Notes under the pieces: model-generated
What the model saw: the letters and a program-made list of their open reading frames with translations, nothing else
Database searches by the model: none
What the model was told of the DNA's origin: nothing
From: Pseudomonas resinovorans NBRC 106553
GTDB taxonomy: Bacteria; Pseudomonadota; Gammaproteobacteria; Pseudomonadales; Pseudomonadaceae
Assembly (NCBI RefSeq): GCF_000412695.1
Contig: NC_021499.1
Location: forward strand, 4,278,001 to 4,342,000
Reading direction: 5' to 3'
Length of the DNA: 64,000 bases
Position numbers and translations under genes: made by a program
Part shown: positions 40,737 through 49,821 of the stretch, one piece after another
How positions within the stretch are numbered: the stretch's first letter is position 1
How the letters are laid out: each line of letters opens with the position of its first letter

Positions 40737-42191
40737 ATGTCCCTGCCGACCCTCCGTATCCTCGGTTTCATCATCGGCCTGTTCCTCATCACGCTGGCCG
40801 TGAGCATGGTAATCCCCATGCTCACCCTGCTGCTCTTCGAGCGCACCGACGACCTCTTCGCCTTCCTCTGGTCCAGCCTGATCACCGCCATCGTCGGCCT
40901 GGCCCTGGTCGGCCCGGGGCGCCCCACCAACGCGCAGCTGCGCCCGCGGGACATGTACATGCTGACCACCGCCAGCTGGGTGATCGTCTGCGGCTTCGCC
41001 GCCCTGCCCATGGTGCTGATCCAGCACATCAGCTACACCGACTCCTTCTTCGAGACCATGTCGGGCATCACCACCACCGGCTCCACGGTGCTCACGGGCC
41101 TCGACCACGCCTCGCCGGGGCTGCTGATCTGGCGCTCGATGCTGCACTGGCTGGGGGGCATCGGCTTCATCGGCATGGCCGTGGCCATCCTGCCACTGCT
41201 GCGGGTGGGCGGCATGCGCCTGTTCCAGACCGAATCCTCGGACTGGGGCGAGAAGGTCATGCCGCGCTCGCACATGGTGGCCAAGTACATAGTCGTCATC
41301 TACACCGGGCTGACGGTACTGGGCACCCTGGCCTTCTGGCTGGCGGGCATGACGCCCTTCGAAGCGGCCAACCATGCCATGTCGCTGATCTCCACTGGCG
41401 GCTTCTCCACCTCCGACGCGTCCCTGGCCAACTGGCGGCAGCCGGCGGTGCACTGGGTGGCGGTGGTGGTGATGATCCTCGGCAGCCTGCCCTTCACCCT
41501 GTTTGTCGCCACCCTGCGCGGCAACCGCACGGCGCTGCTGCGCGACCACCAGGTGCACGGCTTCGTCGGTTTCCTGGTGATCACCTGGCTGCTGGTGGGC
41601 ACCTGGCTCTGGGCCCACTCGGACAACGCCTGGCTGGACGCCGTGCGCATCGTCGCGGTGAACGTCACCTCGGTGGTCACCACCACCGGCGTGGCGCTCG
41701 GCGACTACACCCTGTGGGGCAGCTTCGCGGTGCTGCTGTTCTTCTACCTGACCTTCGTCGGCGGTTGCTCCGGCTCTACCGCGGGCGGCCTGAAGATCTT
41801 CCGCTTCCAGGTGGCCTGGCAACTGCTCAAGGCCAACCTGCAGCAACTGGTGCATCCGCGCGCGGTGATCAAGCAGCAGTACAACGGCCACAACCTGGAC
41901 GACGAGATCGTCCGCTCGCTGATCACCTTCTCCTTCTTCTTCACCACCACCATCGCGGTGATCGCCCTGGGCCTGTGCCTGCTCGGGCTGGACTGGGTCA
42001 CCGCGCTGACCGGCGCCGCCACCGCCGTGTGCAACGTGGGACCGGGCCTGGGGCCGATCATCGGCCCGGTGGGCAACTTCTCCACCCTGCCGGATTCGGC
42101 CAAGTGGCTGCTGACAATCGGCATGCTGCTGGGGCGCCTGGAGATCCTCACCGTGCTGGTGTTGTTCACGCCAAAGTTCTGGAAACACTGA
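40737..42191 (+). CDS. trkH: Trk potassium-uptake channel subunit TrkH, copy 1
   Basis: This 484-residue membrane protein is the pore of the Trk K+ system, normally regulated by TrkA. The four selectivity-filter loops are TTTGST (112-117), STGGFST (219-225), TTTG (315-318) and CNVGPG (432-437). A second gene of exactly the same length follows 79 bp later; the two proteins are collinear, about two-thirds identical over the first 100 residues by my count and closer in the pore region. The fourth filter is CNVGPG here versus SGVGPG in copy 2. No trkA gene is in the window. Confidence 0.95.
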   Translation: MSLPTLRILGFIIGLFLITLAVSMVIPMLTLLLFERTDDLFAFLWSSLITAIVGLALVGPGRPTNAQLRPRDMYMLTTASWVIVCGFAALPMVLIQHISYTDSFFETMSGITTTGSTVLTGLDHASPGLLIWRSMLHWLGGIGFIGMAVAILPLLRVGGMRLFQTESSDWGEKVMPRSHMVAKYIVVIYTGLTVLGTLAFWLAGMTPFEAANHAMSLISTGGFSTSDASLANWRQPAVHWVAVVVMILGSLPFTLFVATLRGNRTALLRDHQVHGFVGFLVITWLLVGTWLWAHSDNAWLDAVRIVAVNVTSVVTTTGVALGDYTLWGSFAVLLFFYLTFVGGCSGSTAGGLKIFRFQVAWQLLKANLQQLVHPRAVIKQQYNGHNLDDEIVRSLITFSFFFTTTIAVIALGLCLLGLDWVTALTGAATAVCNVGPGLGPIIGPVGNFSTLPDSAKWLLTIGMLLGRLEILTVLVLFTPKFWKH

Positions 42192-42199
42192 CACGCCGC

Positions 42200-42223
42200 C
42201 CGCGCCCGGTTTACAGGGCGCGG
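42200..42223 (+). terminator. Hairpin between the two trkH genes
   Basis: CCGCGCCC and GGGCGCGG arms flank an 8-base loop that includes most of the proposed -35 of copy 2. It may form a weak terminator of copy 1 or modulate the promoter. Confidence 0.4.
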
Positions 42224-42237
42224 AGCGCGGTTAGAAT
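42210..42237 (+). promoter_or_regulatory. Probable sigma-70 promoter of the second trkH
   Basis: TTTACA (42210-42215) and TAGAAT (42232-42237) are separated by 16 bp, 34 bp upstream of the start. This is a good match to sigma-70 and indicates that copy 2 can be expressed independently. Confidence 0.65.
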
Positions 42238-42270
42238 TGCCCAATTCCGCTTCTGCCATTAAGGGACCCC

Positions 42271-43725
42271 ATGGCCCTGCCGACCCTCCGCATCATCGGC
42301 TTCCTCAACGGTATCTTCCTGATCACCCTGGCCGTGAGCATGGCCGTTCCCGTGCTGACGCTGGTGGTGTACGACCGCACCAGCGATATCAACTCCTTCG
42401 TCTGGTCCAGCCTGATCACCTTCGTCGCCGGCCTGGCCCTGGTGATCCCCGGCCGGCCCGAGCATGTCCACCTGCGCCCACGGGACATGTACCTGCTGAC
42501 GGTCTCGAGCTGGCTCATCGTCTGCGTCTTCGCCGCCCTGCCCTTCCTCCTGACCCAGCACATCAGCTACACCGACGCCTGGTTCGAGAGCATGTCCGGC
42601 ATCACCGCCACCGGCGCCACGGTGCTCAGCGGCCTGGACAACATGTCGCCGGGCATCCTCATCTGGCGCTCGCTGCTGCACTGGCTGGGGGGCATCGGCT
42701 TCATCGGCATGGCGGTGGCGATCCTGCCGCTGCTGCGCATCGGTGGCATGCGCCTGTTCCAGACCGAGTCCTCCGACCGTTCCGACAAGGTCATGCCGCG
42801 CTCGCACATGGTGGCCAAGTACATAGTCGTGATCTACGTCGGCTTCACCCTGCTCGGCAGCCTGGCCTTCTGGGCCGCCGGCATGAGCCTGTTCGATGCG
42901 GTCAACCATGCCATGTCGGCCATTTCCACTGGCGGCTTCTCCACCTCCGATTCGTCCCTGGCCAAGTGGCAGCAGCCGGCGGTGCACTGGGTGGCGGTGG
43001 TGGTGATGATCCTCGGCAGCCTGCCCTTCATGCTCTATGTGTCGGTGCTGCGCGGCCATCGCATGGCGCTGCTGAAAGACGAGCAGGTGCGGGGTTTCCT
43101 CGGCCTGCTGCTGGTGATCTGGCTGGTGCTGGGCACCTGGTACTGGTGGACCACCAGCCTGCACTGGCTGGAGGCGCTGCGGCACGTAGCGGTGAACACC
43201 ACCTCGATCCTCACCACCACAGGGTTTGCCCTGGGCGACTACAGCCTGTGGGGTAACTTCTCGCTGATGCTGTTCTTCTACCTGGGTTTCGTCGGTGGAT
43301 GCTCGGGTTCCACCGCCGGCGGCATCAAGATCTTCCGCTTCCAGGTGGCCTACATCCTGCTCAAGGCCAACCTCAAGCAGCTGGTGCACCCCCGCGCGGT
43401 GATCAATCAGAGCTACAACGGCCATCGTCTGGACGAGGACATCGTCCGCTCGATCCTGACCTTCTCGTTCTTCTTCACCATCATCATCTGCGCCATCGCG
43501 CTGGGCCTGTCGTTGATGGGCCTGGACTGGATCACCTCGCTCACCGGCGCCGCCGCCACCGTCTCGGGCGTGGGCCCGGGCCTGGGCGAGATCATCGGCC
43601 CGGCGGGCAACTTCTCCAGCCTGCCGGACGGCGCCAAGCTGCTGCTGACCCTGGGCATGCTGCTGGGCCGGCTGGAGATCCTCACCGTGCTGGTGCTGCT
43701 GACGCCCTATTTCTGGCGGCATTGA
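42271..43725 (+). CDS. trkH: Trk potassium-uptake channel subunit TrkH, copy 2
   Basis: This 484-residue TrkH paralogue has pore loops TATGAT (112-117), STGGFST, TTTG and SGVGPG. Long nearly identical DNA segments shared with copy 1, such as around the LHWLGGIGFIGMAVAILPLL region, suggest an old tandem duplication with possible gene conversion. The pore loops and cytoplasmic segments are intact, so both copies look functional. Differences in loops one and four could alter ion selectivity or affinity. It is followed by a palindromic repeat and a convergent AraC gene. Confidence 0.94.
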   Translation: MALPTLRIIGFLNGIFLITLAVSMAVPVLTLVVYDRTSDINSFVWSSLITFVAGLALVIPGRPEHVHLRPRDMYLLTVSSWLIVCVFAALPFLLTQHISYTDAWFESMSGITATGATVLSGLDNMSPGILIWRSLLHWLGGIGFIGMAVAILPLLRIGGMRLFQTESSDRSDKVMPRSHMVAKYIVVIYVGFTLLGSLAFWAAGMSLFDAVNHAMSAISTGGFSTSDSSLAKWQQPAVHWVAVVVMILGSLPFMLYVSVLRGHRMALLKDEQVRGFLGLLLVIWLVLGTWYWWTTSLHWLEALRHVAVNTTSILTTTGFALGDYSLWGNFSLMLFFYLGFVGGCSGSTAGGIKIFRFQVAYILLKANLKQLVHPRAVINQSYNGHRLDEDIVRSILTFSFFFTIIICAIALGLSLMGLDWITSLTGAAATVSGVGPGLGEIIGPAGNFSSLPDGAKLLLTLGMLLGRLEILTVLVLLTPYFWRH

Positions 43726-43744
43726 GGGTAGTGCCGCCACTCCC

Positions 43745-43828
43745 GTAGGTTGGTGCTGAGCGCAGCGAAGCCCAACATGGAGCCCGAGCGGGAATCGTTG
43801 GGCTTCGCGTAGCTCAGCCGCAACCTAC
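43745..43828. repeat. GTAG palindrome pair, family B
   Basis: Direct (from 43745) and complement (to 43828) copies of a GTAGGTTG-headed unit, with GCTGAGCGCAGCGAAGC-like loop and CCCAAC arm, lie between the convergent trkH and AraC genes. Related in layout to family A but with a different stem. Confidence 0.85.
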
Positions 43829-43851
43829 GAGGAGTGAAGCCCGCCATTCAC

Positions 43852-44856
43852 TCACTCCAGGCCCGCGCGGTACTCCCCGGGGGTGCTGCCGAACCAGCGC
43901 CGGAACGCGCGGAAGAAGTTGCTCGGATCGGCAAAGCCCAGCAGGTAGGCGATTTCCAGCAAGGTCAGCTTGGGTTGCGCCAGGTACTGCTCGGCCAGTT
44001 CGCGGCGGGTGTCGTCCAGCAACTGCTGGAAGCTCACGCCCTCTTCCTGCAAGCGCCGCTGCAAGGTGCGCTGGGACAGGTGCATCAGGCTGGCCACCAC
44101 TTCACGCTTGGGCTCGCCTTGCGGCAGCAGGCGGCAGAGCACCTGGCGCACCTGGTGGGTCACGCGGGTCCCGGAAAAACGTGTCAGGTAGTCGCCGGCA
44201 AAGCGGTCGTGCAGTTGCGCCAGGGATTCGTTGGCGGTGGGCAGCTGCGTATCCATGTCGGTACGGCTGAACAGCAGCGCGCAGTGCTCCGCGTTGAAGC
44301 GCAACGGCGCCTGGAACACCTGGCGGTAGGGTTCCAGGTCTTTCGGCGCGGGGCCCTGGAAGCGGATTTCCAGCGGGTTGATCGGCCGCCCGGTCATCCA
44401 GCGGCAGAACGCCAGGCAATAGGCCATGGAGGCTTCCGCGCTCTGCCGTGCCGGCGGCAGGTGATCGCCGTGGATCGACAGGCGCAGCTCGTAGCCCTCG
44501 GGCGTGCCGTAGAAACTCAGGTCGGCGCCCTCGGCGATGATCCGCTGATAGCGCACCAGGCGGGCGAAGCCCTCCTTGAGCGTGCGGCTGGACATCAGCG
44601 CATAGCCCACTACATGGAAAGACGCCGGGCGCACCACCTTGGCCATGTTCAGGCCGATGGCCGGATTGCCGGACAACTCCACGGCGCGCAGCCAGAGACG
44701 GGTCATGCCGTCCTGGGGGAAGCGGGCGTCGGGGTCGTTCAGTGCCTGGTAGTCGAGACCGAGTTCGGGAAACAGATTGCGGCAGTCCACCCCACCCATT
44801 TCCAGGGCCTGGACTATCCCCAGGGCCCAGCTCGAAGAAGTCGTGCGTTCGCTCAT
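43852..44856 (-). CDS. AraC-family regulator with arabinose-binding-like N-domain
   Basis: This 334-residue regulator has an N-terminal domain of the type found in OruR/PchR-related AraC proteins (about 15-200, with AVELSGNPAIGLNMAKVVRP). A C-terminal double helix-turn-helix (about 240-330) includes MHLSQRTLQRRLQEEGVSFQ and LLGFADPSNFFRAFRRWFG. It converges on trkH and is divergent from the Mpo1-like gene. The ligand is unknown. Confidence 0.9.
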   Translation of the reverse strand: MSERTTSSSWALGIVQALEMGGVDCRNLFPELGLDYQALNDPDARFPQDGMTRLWLRAVELSGNPAIGLNMAKVVRPASFHVVGYALMSSRTLKEGFARLVRYQRIIAEGADLSFYGTPEGYELRLSIHGDHLPPARQSAEASMAYCLAFCRWMTGRPINPLEIRFQGPAPKDLEPYRQVFQAPLRFNAEHCALLFSRTDMDTQLPTANESLAQLHDRFAGDYLTRFSGTRVTHQVRQVLCRLLPQGEPKREVVASLMHLSQRTLQRRLQEEGVSFQQLLDDTRRELAEQYLAQPKLTLLEIAYLLGFADPSNFFRAFRRWFGSTPGEYRAGLE

Positions 44857-44998
44857 GGCGCCTTCTTGTTCTGAAGTTCGAGACAGCCGCCGCAGAGCGG
44901 CGTGCCGGCAAGGATACTAAAGTGGCGCCCATTGTCACTGGCCGCAGAAGACACTCGTCCTACACTGCTGACGACAACAAGAACCTGGAGCAGCCCCC

Positions 44999-45316
44999 AT
45001 GCCCGCCGAGTCCGTGAACCGCTTTCAAAGTTTCGCCGAGTTCTATCCCTACTACCTGCAGGAGCACAGCAACGACACCTGCCGCCGCCTGCACTACGTG
45101 GGCAGCCTGCTGGTGCTGTCGATCCTCGGCTACGCCATCGTCACCCAGCAGTGGCTCTGGCTGCTGGCTATCCCCTTTGCCGGGTACGGCTTCGCCTGGG
45201 TCGGCCACTTCGTGTTCGAGAAGAACAAGCCGGCCACCTTCAAGTACCCGCTCTACAGCTTCCTGGGCGACTGGGTGATGCTGAAGGATGCCCTGACCGG
45301 CCGCATCCGCTTCTGA
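44999..45316 (+). CDS. Mpo1-like (DUF962) membrane protein
   Basis: This 105-residue protein has the Mpo1 motifs FYPYYLQEHSNDTCRRLHYV (about 15-34, conserved His) and GHFVFEKNKPATFKYPLYS (about 68-86, second His), with two or three hydrophobic stretches between. Yeast Mpo1 is an Fe-dependent dioxygenase that shortens 2-hydroxy fatty acids; the bacterial role is not established. It lies divergent from the AraC gene, which may be its regulator. Confidence 0.88.
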   Translation: MPAESVNRFQSFAEFYPYYLQEHSNDTCRRLHYVGSLLVLSILGYAIVTQQWLWLLAIPFAGYGFAWVGHFVFEKNKPATFKYPLYSFLGDWVMLKDALTGRIRF

Positions 45317-45467
45317 CCCCCAGCGTCACCGGTACCGGCGCCACCCTGGCCGCCGGTCACCGGCTTGGTTATGATCCCGCTCCAGCCATAGCAGTGGCCC
45401 AGGACTTGCAGCGTCCCTCGAACGCCGCAACCCGGCGTCAAGAAAGCACCAGGGACAGAACCAAGCC

Positions 45468-46841
45468 ATGAAGCCCGCCTTGCTCGACCCCTCCACCGCG
45501 ACGCCCGTTCTGCGCGAGTACTACTCCCGGGTGCTGGCCTACATGGCCATCGCCGCCAGCATTGCCGCCGGTACCTACGTCCAGCATTTCAGCTTCGACA
45601 TCCTCTGGATGGTCCCCTACGCCCTGCTCTATCCGCACCTGGCCCACCACCTCAGCCTGCGCTTCCCGGGGCAGCGAACCGAGCGCGTCCTGCTTGGTAT
45701 AGATACCTTCCACACCGGTGCTGCCGTGGCCCTGCTGGGCTTCTCGGTGGTCCCGACGCTGATGATCCTGCTCACCCTGTGCTTCAGCGCCATGCTCCTT
45801 GGCGGCCTGCGCCAGATGGCCCTGGTACTGGCCGGCGCAATGGCCAGCATGGCCCTCGTCGGCCTGGCCGTGCAGCCCGCTATCAAGAGCGGCACCCCGG
45901 CCCTGGTGGCCCTGGTCAGCGCGAGCTTCACCACGCTCTACGTCTGCATCATCGCCTTCTTCGTGCATCAACAGAGCCTGCGCCTGGCCCAGGCCCGCGG
46001 CGAGATCAAGCGCGAACAGGAGAAAGCCGCGCGGCTGGCGCGCAACCTCGCCAAATACCTGTCGCCGCAAGTCTGGGAAATGATCTTCAGCGGCAAGAAG
46101 AGCGTGCGCCTGGAAACCCAGCGCAAGAAGCTCAGCGTGTTCTTCTCCGACATCAAGGGCTTCACCGAGCTGTCCGAGGAGCTGGAAGCCGAGGCCCTGA
46201 CCGACCTGCTCAACAACTACCTCAACGACATGTCGAAGATCGCCCTGAAATACGGCGGCACCATCGACAAGTTCGTCGGCGACAGCGTCATGGTGTTCTT
46301 CGGCGATCCCTCCACCCAGGGGGCGAAGAAAGACGCGGTGGCCGCCGTCTCCATGGCCGTGGCCATGCGCAAGCACATGAAGGTGCTGCGCCAGCAGTGG
46401 CGCGCCCAGGGCATCACCAAGCCGCTGGAAATCCGCATGGGTATCAACACCGGCTACTGCACCGTGGGCAACTTCGGCGCCGACACGCGCATGGACTACA
46501 CCATCATCGGCCGCGAAGTGAACCTGGCCAGCCGCCTGGAAACCGCCTCGGACGCCGGCGAGATCCTCATCTCCCACGAGACCTACTCGCTGGTGAAGGA
46601 CGTGATCATGTGCCGCGACAAGGGCCAGATAAACGTCAAGGGCTTCACCCGGCCGGTGCAGATCTACCAGGTGGTGGACTTCCGCCGCGACCTCGGCGCC
46701 ACCTCCAGCTACGTCGAGCACGAGCTGCCCGGCTTCTCCATGTACCTGGATACCAACAGCATCCAGAACTACGACAAGACCAAGGTCATCCAGGCCCTGC
46801 AACAGGCCGCCGAGAAGCTGCGGGACAAGATCATTCCCTGA
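45468..46841 (+). CDS. cyaB: Class III adenylate cyclase with MASE2 domain (CyaB)
   Basis: This 457-residue membrane cyclase has an N-terminal MASE2 domain with about six hydrophobic segments (about 22-165). A class III catalytic domain (about 215-400) has metal-binding Asp228 in FFSDIKGFTELSEEL, the second Asp in GDSVMVFFGDP and the substrate-site TIIGREVNLASRLE. In P. aeruginosa CyaB is the main source of cAMP for Vfr-dependent virulence. It looks intact and follows the Mpo1-like gene in the same orientation. Confidence 0.93.
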   Translation: MKPALLDPSTATPVLREYYSRVLAYMAIAASIAAGTYVQHFSFDILWMVPYALLYPHLAHHLSLRFPGQRTERVLLGIDTFHTGAAVALLGFSVVPTLMILLTLCFSAMLLGGLRQMALVLAGAMASMALVGLAVQPAIKSGTPALVALVSASFTTLYVCIIAFFVHQQSLRLAQARGEIKREQEKAARLARNLAKYLSPQVWEMIFSGKKSVRLETQRKKLSVFFSDIKGFTELSEELEAEALTDLLNNYLNDMSKIALKYGGTIDKFVGDSVMVFFGDPSTQGAKKDAVAAVSMAVAMRKHMKVLRQQWRAQGITKPLEIRMGINTGYCTVGNFGADTRMDYTIIGREVNLASRLETASDAGEILISHETYSLVKDVIMCRDKGQINVKGFTRPVQIYQVVDFRRDLGATSSYVEHELPGFSMYLDTNSIQNYDKTKVIQALQQAAEKLRDKIIP

Positions 46842-46854
46842 TCGAAGAGCCTCT

Positions 46855-46926
46855 GTAGGATGGGTTGAGCGGAGCGATACCCATGCAGATCGGGCTGATG
46901 GGTATCGCAAAGTCAACCCATCCTAC
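46855..46926. repeat. Family-A GTAG palindrome pair, locus 5
   Basis: A direct copy (46855-46884, loop variant GCGGAGC) and a complement copy (46897-46926) have heads outward, after cyaB. Confidence 0.9.
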
Positions 46927-46930
46927 AGTC

Positions 46931-46989
46931 GTAGCCCGGATGCAATCCGGGAACGGTGGTCGGGTTTCCCCGGATTCCATCCGGGCTAC
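46931..46989. repeat. GTAG palindrome pair, family D
   Basis: Two short CCGGAT/ATCCGG hairpins, headed GTAGCCCGG and its complement, lie five bases from family-A locus 5. The right-hand TAG is the stop codon (46986-46988) of the glycosyltransferase gene. Confidence 0.88.
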
Positions 46990-48023
46990 AGAGGCAGGTC
47001 AGCCACCTGGGCGTCCGGCAGACAGGGCTCCCCATCCAGCGACGGCTGCCGCGCCAGGAACTCCAGCGCCGAGGCGCGCCACGACAGGCGTCCGGCATGT
47101 TCGGCGCACACCTCGCGATCGAGTTCCAGGGCTGCCAGGCAGGCGCGCCCCAGGTCCTCGTCCAGGCAACCGGTAACCCCCGGCTCGAGCACATCCAGCG
47201 GCCCCGCCACGGGAAACGCCGCCACCGGCGTGCCGCAGGCCAGGGCTTCGAGCATGACCAGGCCATAGGTGTCGGTCAGCGAGGGGAACACCAGCACGCT
47301 GGCCTGCTCATAGAACCGCGCCAGCTCGGCGCCCTGCCGGTAGCCGAAGAATCGCGCCTCGGGATGGCGCGCTTCCAGCTCGGTGCGCAGCGGGCCATCG
47401 CCCACCACCCACTTCTCACCCGGCAAATCCAGTTCGAGGAAGGCCGCCAGGTTCTTTTCCGTGGCCAGGCGGCCGACGTAGAGGAACACCGGCCGCTCCG
47501 GCCTTGGCAGCGCCAGGGGCCGGAACAACGCGGTATCCACGCCCTTGCGCCACAGGTTGAGCCAGACCAGGCCATGGTCGGCGAAGGTCTCGCGCATGCG
47601 TTCGGTGGTCACCAGTACCGCCCCGCTGGGTCGGTGGAACAGGCGCAGGAAGGCATAGCCCCAGGCCAGCGGCACCCAGGGCCAGCGGCCATGGACGTAT
47701 TCGGGGAAGCGGGTGTGGATGGCGCTGGAAAACGCCAGTCCGCGCTTGACCAGCCAACGCCGCGTCGCCCAGCCGAGGGGCCCCTCGGTGGCCAGGTGCA
47801 CGCAGTCGGGGGCGAAGGCCTCGATCATCGGGCCGAGTCGCCAGAGGTCCCAGGCCAGCGGGATTTCCGGGTAGCTCGGGCAGGGACGGCAACGGAAGGC
47901 CTGGGGTGAAAGCAGCAGGACCTGGTGGCCAAGGCCTTCGAGTTCCCGCACCAGGTGCTGCAAGGTGGTGACCACGCCATTGACCTGGGGCGTCCAGGCG
48001 TCGCTGACGATCAGTATCCTCAT
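46986..48023 (-). CDS. GT4-family glycosyltransferase
   Basis: This 345-residue cytoplasmic GT-B enzyme has an N-terminal Rossmann half beginning RILIVSDAWTPQVNGVVTTL and a C-terminal nucleotide-sugar half with VGRLATEKNLAAFLELDL (about 160-177) and FPSLTDTYGLVMLEALACG (about 250-268). It resembles phosphatidylinositol-mannosyltransferase-like lipid glycosyltransferases. Its ATG overlaps the stop of the phosphoesterase gene (ATGA). Its TAG stop is within a family-D palindrome. A role in glycolipid or membrane-lipid modification is plausible given the neighbour. Confidence 0.88.
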   Translation of the reverse strand: MRILIVSDAWTPQVNGVVTTLQHLVRELEGLGHQVLLLSPQAFRCRPCPSYPEIPLAWDLWRLGPMIEAFAPDCVHLATEGPLGWATRRWLVKRGLAFSSAIHTRFPEYVHGRWPWVPLAWGYAFLRLFHRPSGAVLVTTERMRETFADHGLVWLNLWRKGVDTALFRPLALPRPERPVFLYVGRLATEKNLAAFLELDLPGEKWVVGDGPLRTELEARHPEARFFGYRQGAELARFYEQASVLVFPSLTDTYGLVMLEALACGTPVAAFPVAGPLDVLEPGVTGCLDEDLGRACLAALELDREVCAEHAGRLSWRASALEFLARQPSLDGEPCLPDAQVADLPL

Positions 48024-48853
48024 GCCGCCGGCTCGACCAGCTCCAGGGCACGGGCCTCCAGCTCGCGGACCTGGGCGTCGGCCAGGCGATAGAGCTCGAT
48101 GCTGCCGTCCCAGTGCTCGATCAGCGCGCTGCAGGATTCCACCCAGTCGCCGCAGTTGAGGTAGTCCACCGCGCCCACCTTGCGGATCTCGGCGTGGTGG
48201 ATGTGGCCGCAGACCACGCCGTCCAGGCCGCGCTTGACGCATTCGTGGGCGATGGCTTCCTCGAAGTCGCTGATGAAGTTCACCGCGCTCTTCACCTTGT
48301 GCTTGAGGTAGGCCGACAACGACCAGTAGCCGTAGCCCCAGCGCCCGCGCCAGTGGTTGAGCCAGCGGTTGAGGGTCAGGGTGAACTCGTAGGCCGAGTC
48401 GCCGAGGAAGGCCAGCCACTTGTGGTAGCGCGTGATCACGTCGAACTGGTCGCCGTGGATCACCAGCAGGCGCCGGCCGTCGGCGGTCTCGTGCACCGCC
48501 TCGTCCACCAGTTGGATATTGCCCAGCATCAGCTTGGAGTAGCGGCGCAGGAATTCATCGTGGTTGCCGGTGACGTAGATCACCTCGGTGCCACGCTTGC
48601 TCATGGTCAGCAGCCGGCGGATCACGTTGGTATGGGCCTGGGGCCAGTAGATGCCGCCCCGCAGCTTCCAGCCGTCGATGATGTCGCCCACCAGGTAGAT
48701 GCGGTCGGCCTCGTACTGCTTGAGAAAGCGCGCCAGGTGTTCGGCCTGGCAGTCGCGGGTGCCCAGGTGGACATCGGAAATCCACAGGGTGCGCACCCGT
48801 TGCTTGCACGACTTGGTCTTGCTGATGGGTTCCAGGCGTTCGACGCTGCTCAT
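48020..48853 (-). CDS. Metallophosphoesterase, UDP-diacylglucosamine pyrophosphatase (LpxH)-like
   Basis: This 277-residue calcineurin-like phosphoesterase has LWISDVHLGTRDCQAEHL (about 24-41), LVGDIIDGW, VTGNHDEFLRRY and HGDQFD with GHIHHAEI as metal ligands. The pattern is the LpxH-like group (often called LpxH2/YbbF homologues) that accompanies glycosyltransferases, not the canonical lipid A LpxH. The ATG at 48853 has GGAGG upstream, and its stop overlaps the glycosyltransferase start. The two probably act in one pathway. Confidence 0.88.
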   Translation of the reverse strand: MSSVERLEPISKTKSCKQRVRTLWISDVHLGTRDCQAEHLARFLKQYEADRIYLVGDIIDGWKLRGGIYWPQAHTNVIRRLLTMSKRGTEVIYVTGNHDEFLRRYSKLMLGNIQLVDEAVHETADGRRLLVIHGDQFDVITRYHKWLAFLGDSAYEFTLTLNRWLNHWRGRWGYGYWSLSAYLKHKVKSAVNFISDFEEAIAHECVKRGLDGVVCGHIHHAEIRKVGAVDYLNCGDWVESCSALIEHWDGSIELYRLADAQVRELEARALELVEPAA

Positions 48854-48959
48854 GGGCGACCTCCGGCGTGTTTCGCCGATGGTGAGCCGCACGGGTTAAC
48901 CGGGAATGAATGACAGATTGCAGCCCCGTGACAGTGCGCGCCACGCAACAGGGAGTAGA

Positions 48960-49739
48960 ATGGCCACCTGCCCCGAGGTCACCGTCATGCATTCGATCCT
49001 GTCCCTGCGCCAGTACAACCACGACCTGCTGGTCCACAGCCACAGCCATGCGCAGCTGGTGTTCGGCCTGTCCGGCCGCCTGGAGTTCGAGGTGGACGGC
49101 CGTGGCGCGCAGGTCGAGCGGCAGACCCTGGCGGTGGTGCCGCCCGAGGCGCAGCACGCCTGCGGCAGTCCCGGCGGCAGCCTGTGCCTGGTGGTGGACG
49201 TACCCGACGACGACTGGCTGCGCCACACCCTGGGCCGTCACTTCGACGCCGGCCGGCGCCTGCTGGAACGCCCCGGCGCCCTCGACCTGAACCCGGCGCA
49301 GAGCCAACTGGTCAGCTGGATCGCCGCCAGCCCCCTGGGCGACGAGGTGATCAGCGGACAATCGGCCGGCCTGCTGCTGGCCAGCCTGGCCGCTCCCGGT
49401 GTGCCGGAGCAGATGGCCAGCGCCCTGCCCTTGGCCAGCCTCGATGCCCATATCGACCAGCACGCCGCCCACCCCCTGCAGGTGGCCGACCTGGCGCGCC
49501 TCTGCGGCCTGTCGGTGGCGCGGGTCCACGCCCGCTTCCTCGCCGAGACCGGGCAGACGCCCATGGACTACGTGCGCGCCCGCCGCCTGCGCCTCGGCCG
49601 CCAATTGCTGCTGGAGAGCCGCCTGGCCGTCGGCGAAATCGCCGCACGGGTCGGTTACAGCTCCCAGAGCGCCTTCACCGCGGCGCTTTCCCGCGAGTTC
49701 GGCGTCACCCCGCGCGCCTTGCGCAGCGGCCGCGAGTAA
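48960..49739 (+). CDS. AraC-family regulator with cupin sensor
   Basis: This 259-residue regulator has an N-terminal cupin-type domain with HSHSHAQLVFGLSGRLEFEV (about 21-40) and VVPPEAQHACGS. The C-terminal double helix-turn-helix has VADLARLCGLSVARVHARF (about 178-196) and VGYSSQSAFTAALSREFGV (about 225-243). The ATG at 48960 has GGGAG 6 bp upstream. Its target could be the adjacent CsaA/DMT unit or the divergent phosphoesterase. Confidence 0.88.
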   Translation: MATCPEVTVMHSILSLRQYNHDLLVHSHSHAQLVFGLSGRLEFEVDGRGAQVERQTLAVVPPEAQHACGSPGGSLCLVVDVPDDDWLRHTLGRHFDAGRRLLERPGALDLNPAQSQLVSWIAASPLGDEVISGQSAGLLLASLAAPGVPEQMASALPLASLDAHIDQHAAHPLQVADLARLCGLSVARVHARFLAETGQTPMDYVRARRLRLGRQLLLESRLAVGEIAARVGYSSQSAFTAALSREFGVTPRALRSGRE

Positions 49740-49821
49740 CGCGACAAAGCCCGCGAGCCTGGCGACAGACAAGTCCACCCGTCGTCACTAGACTGGCTCG
49801 ACCGTTACCAGGGAGCACTCC

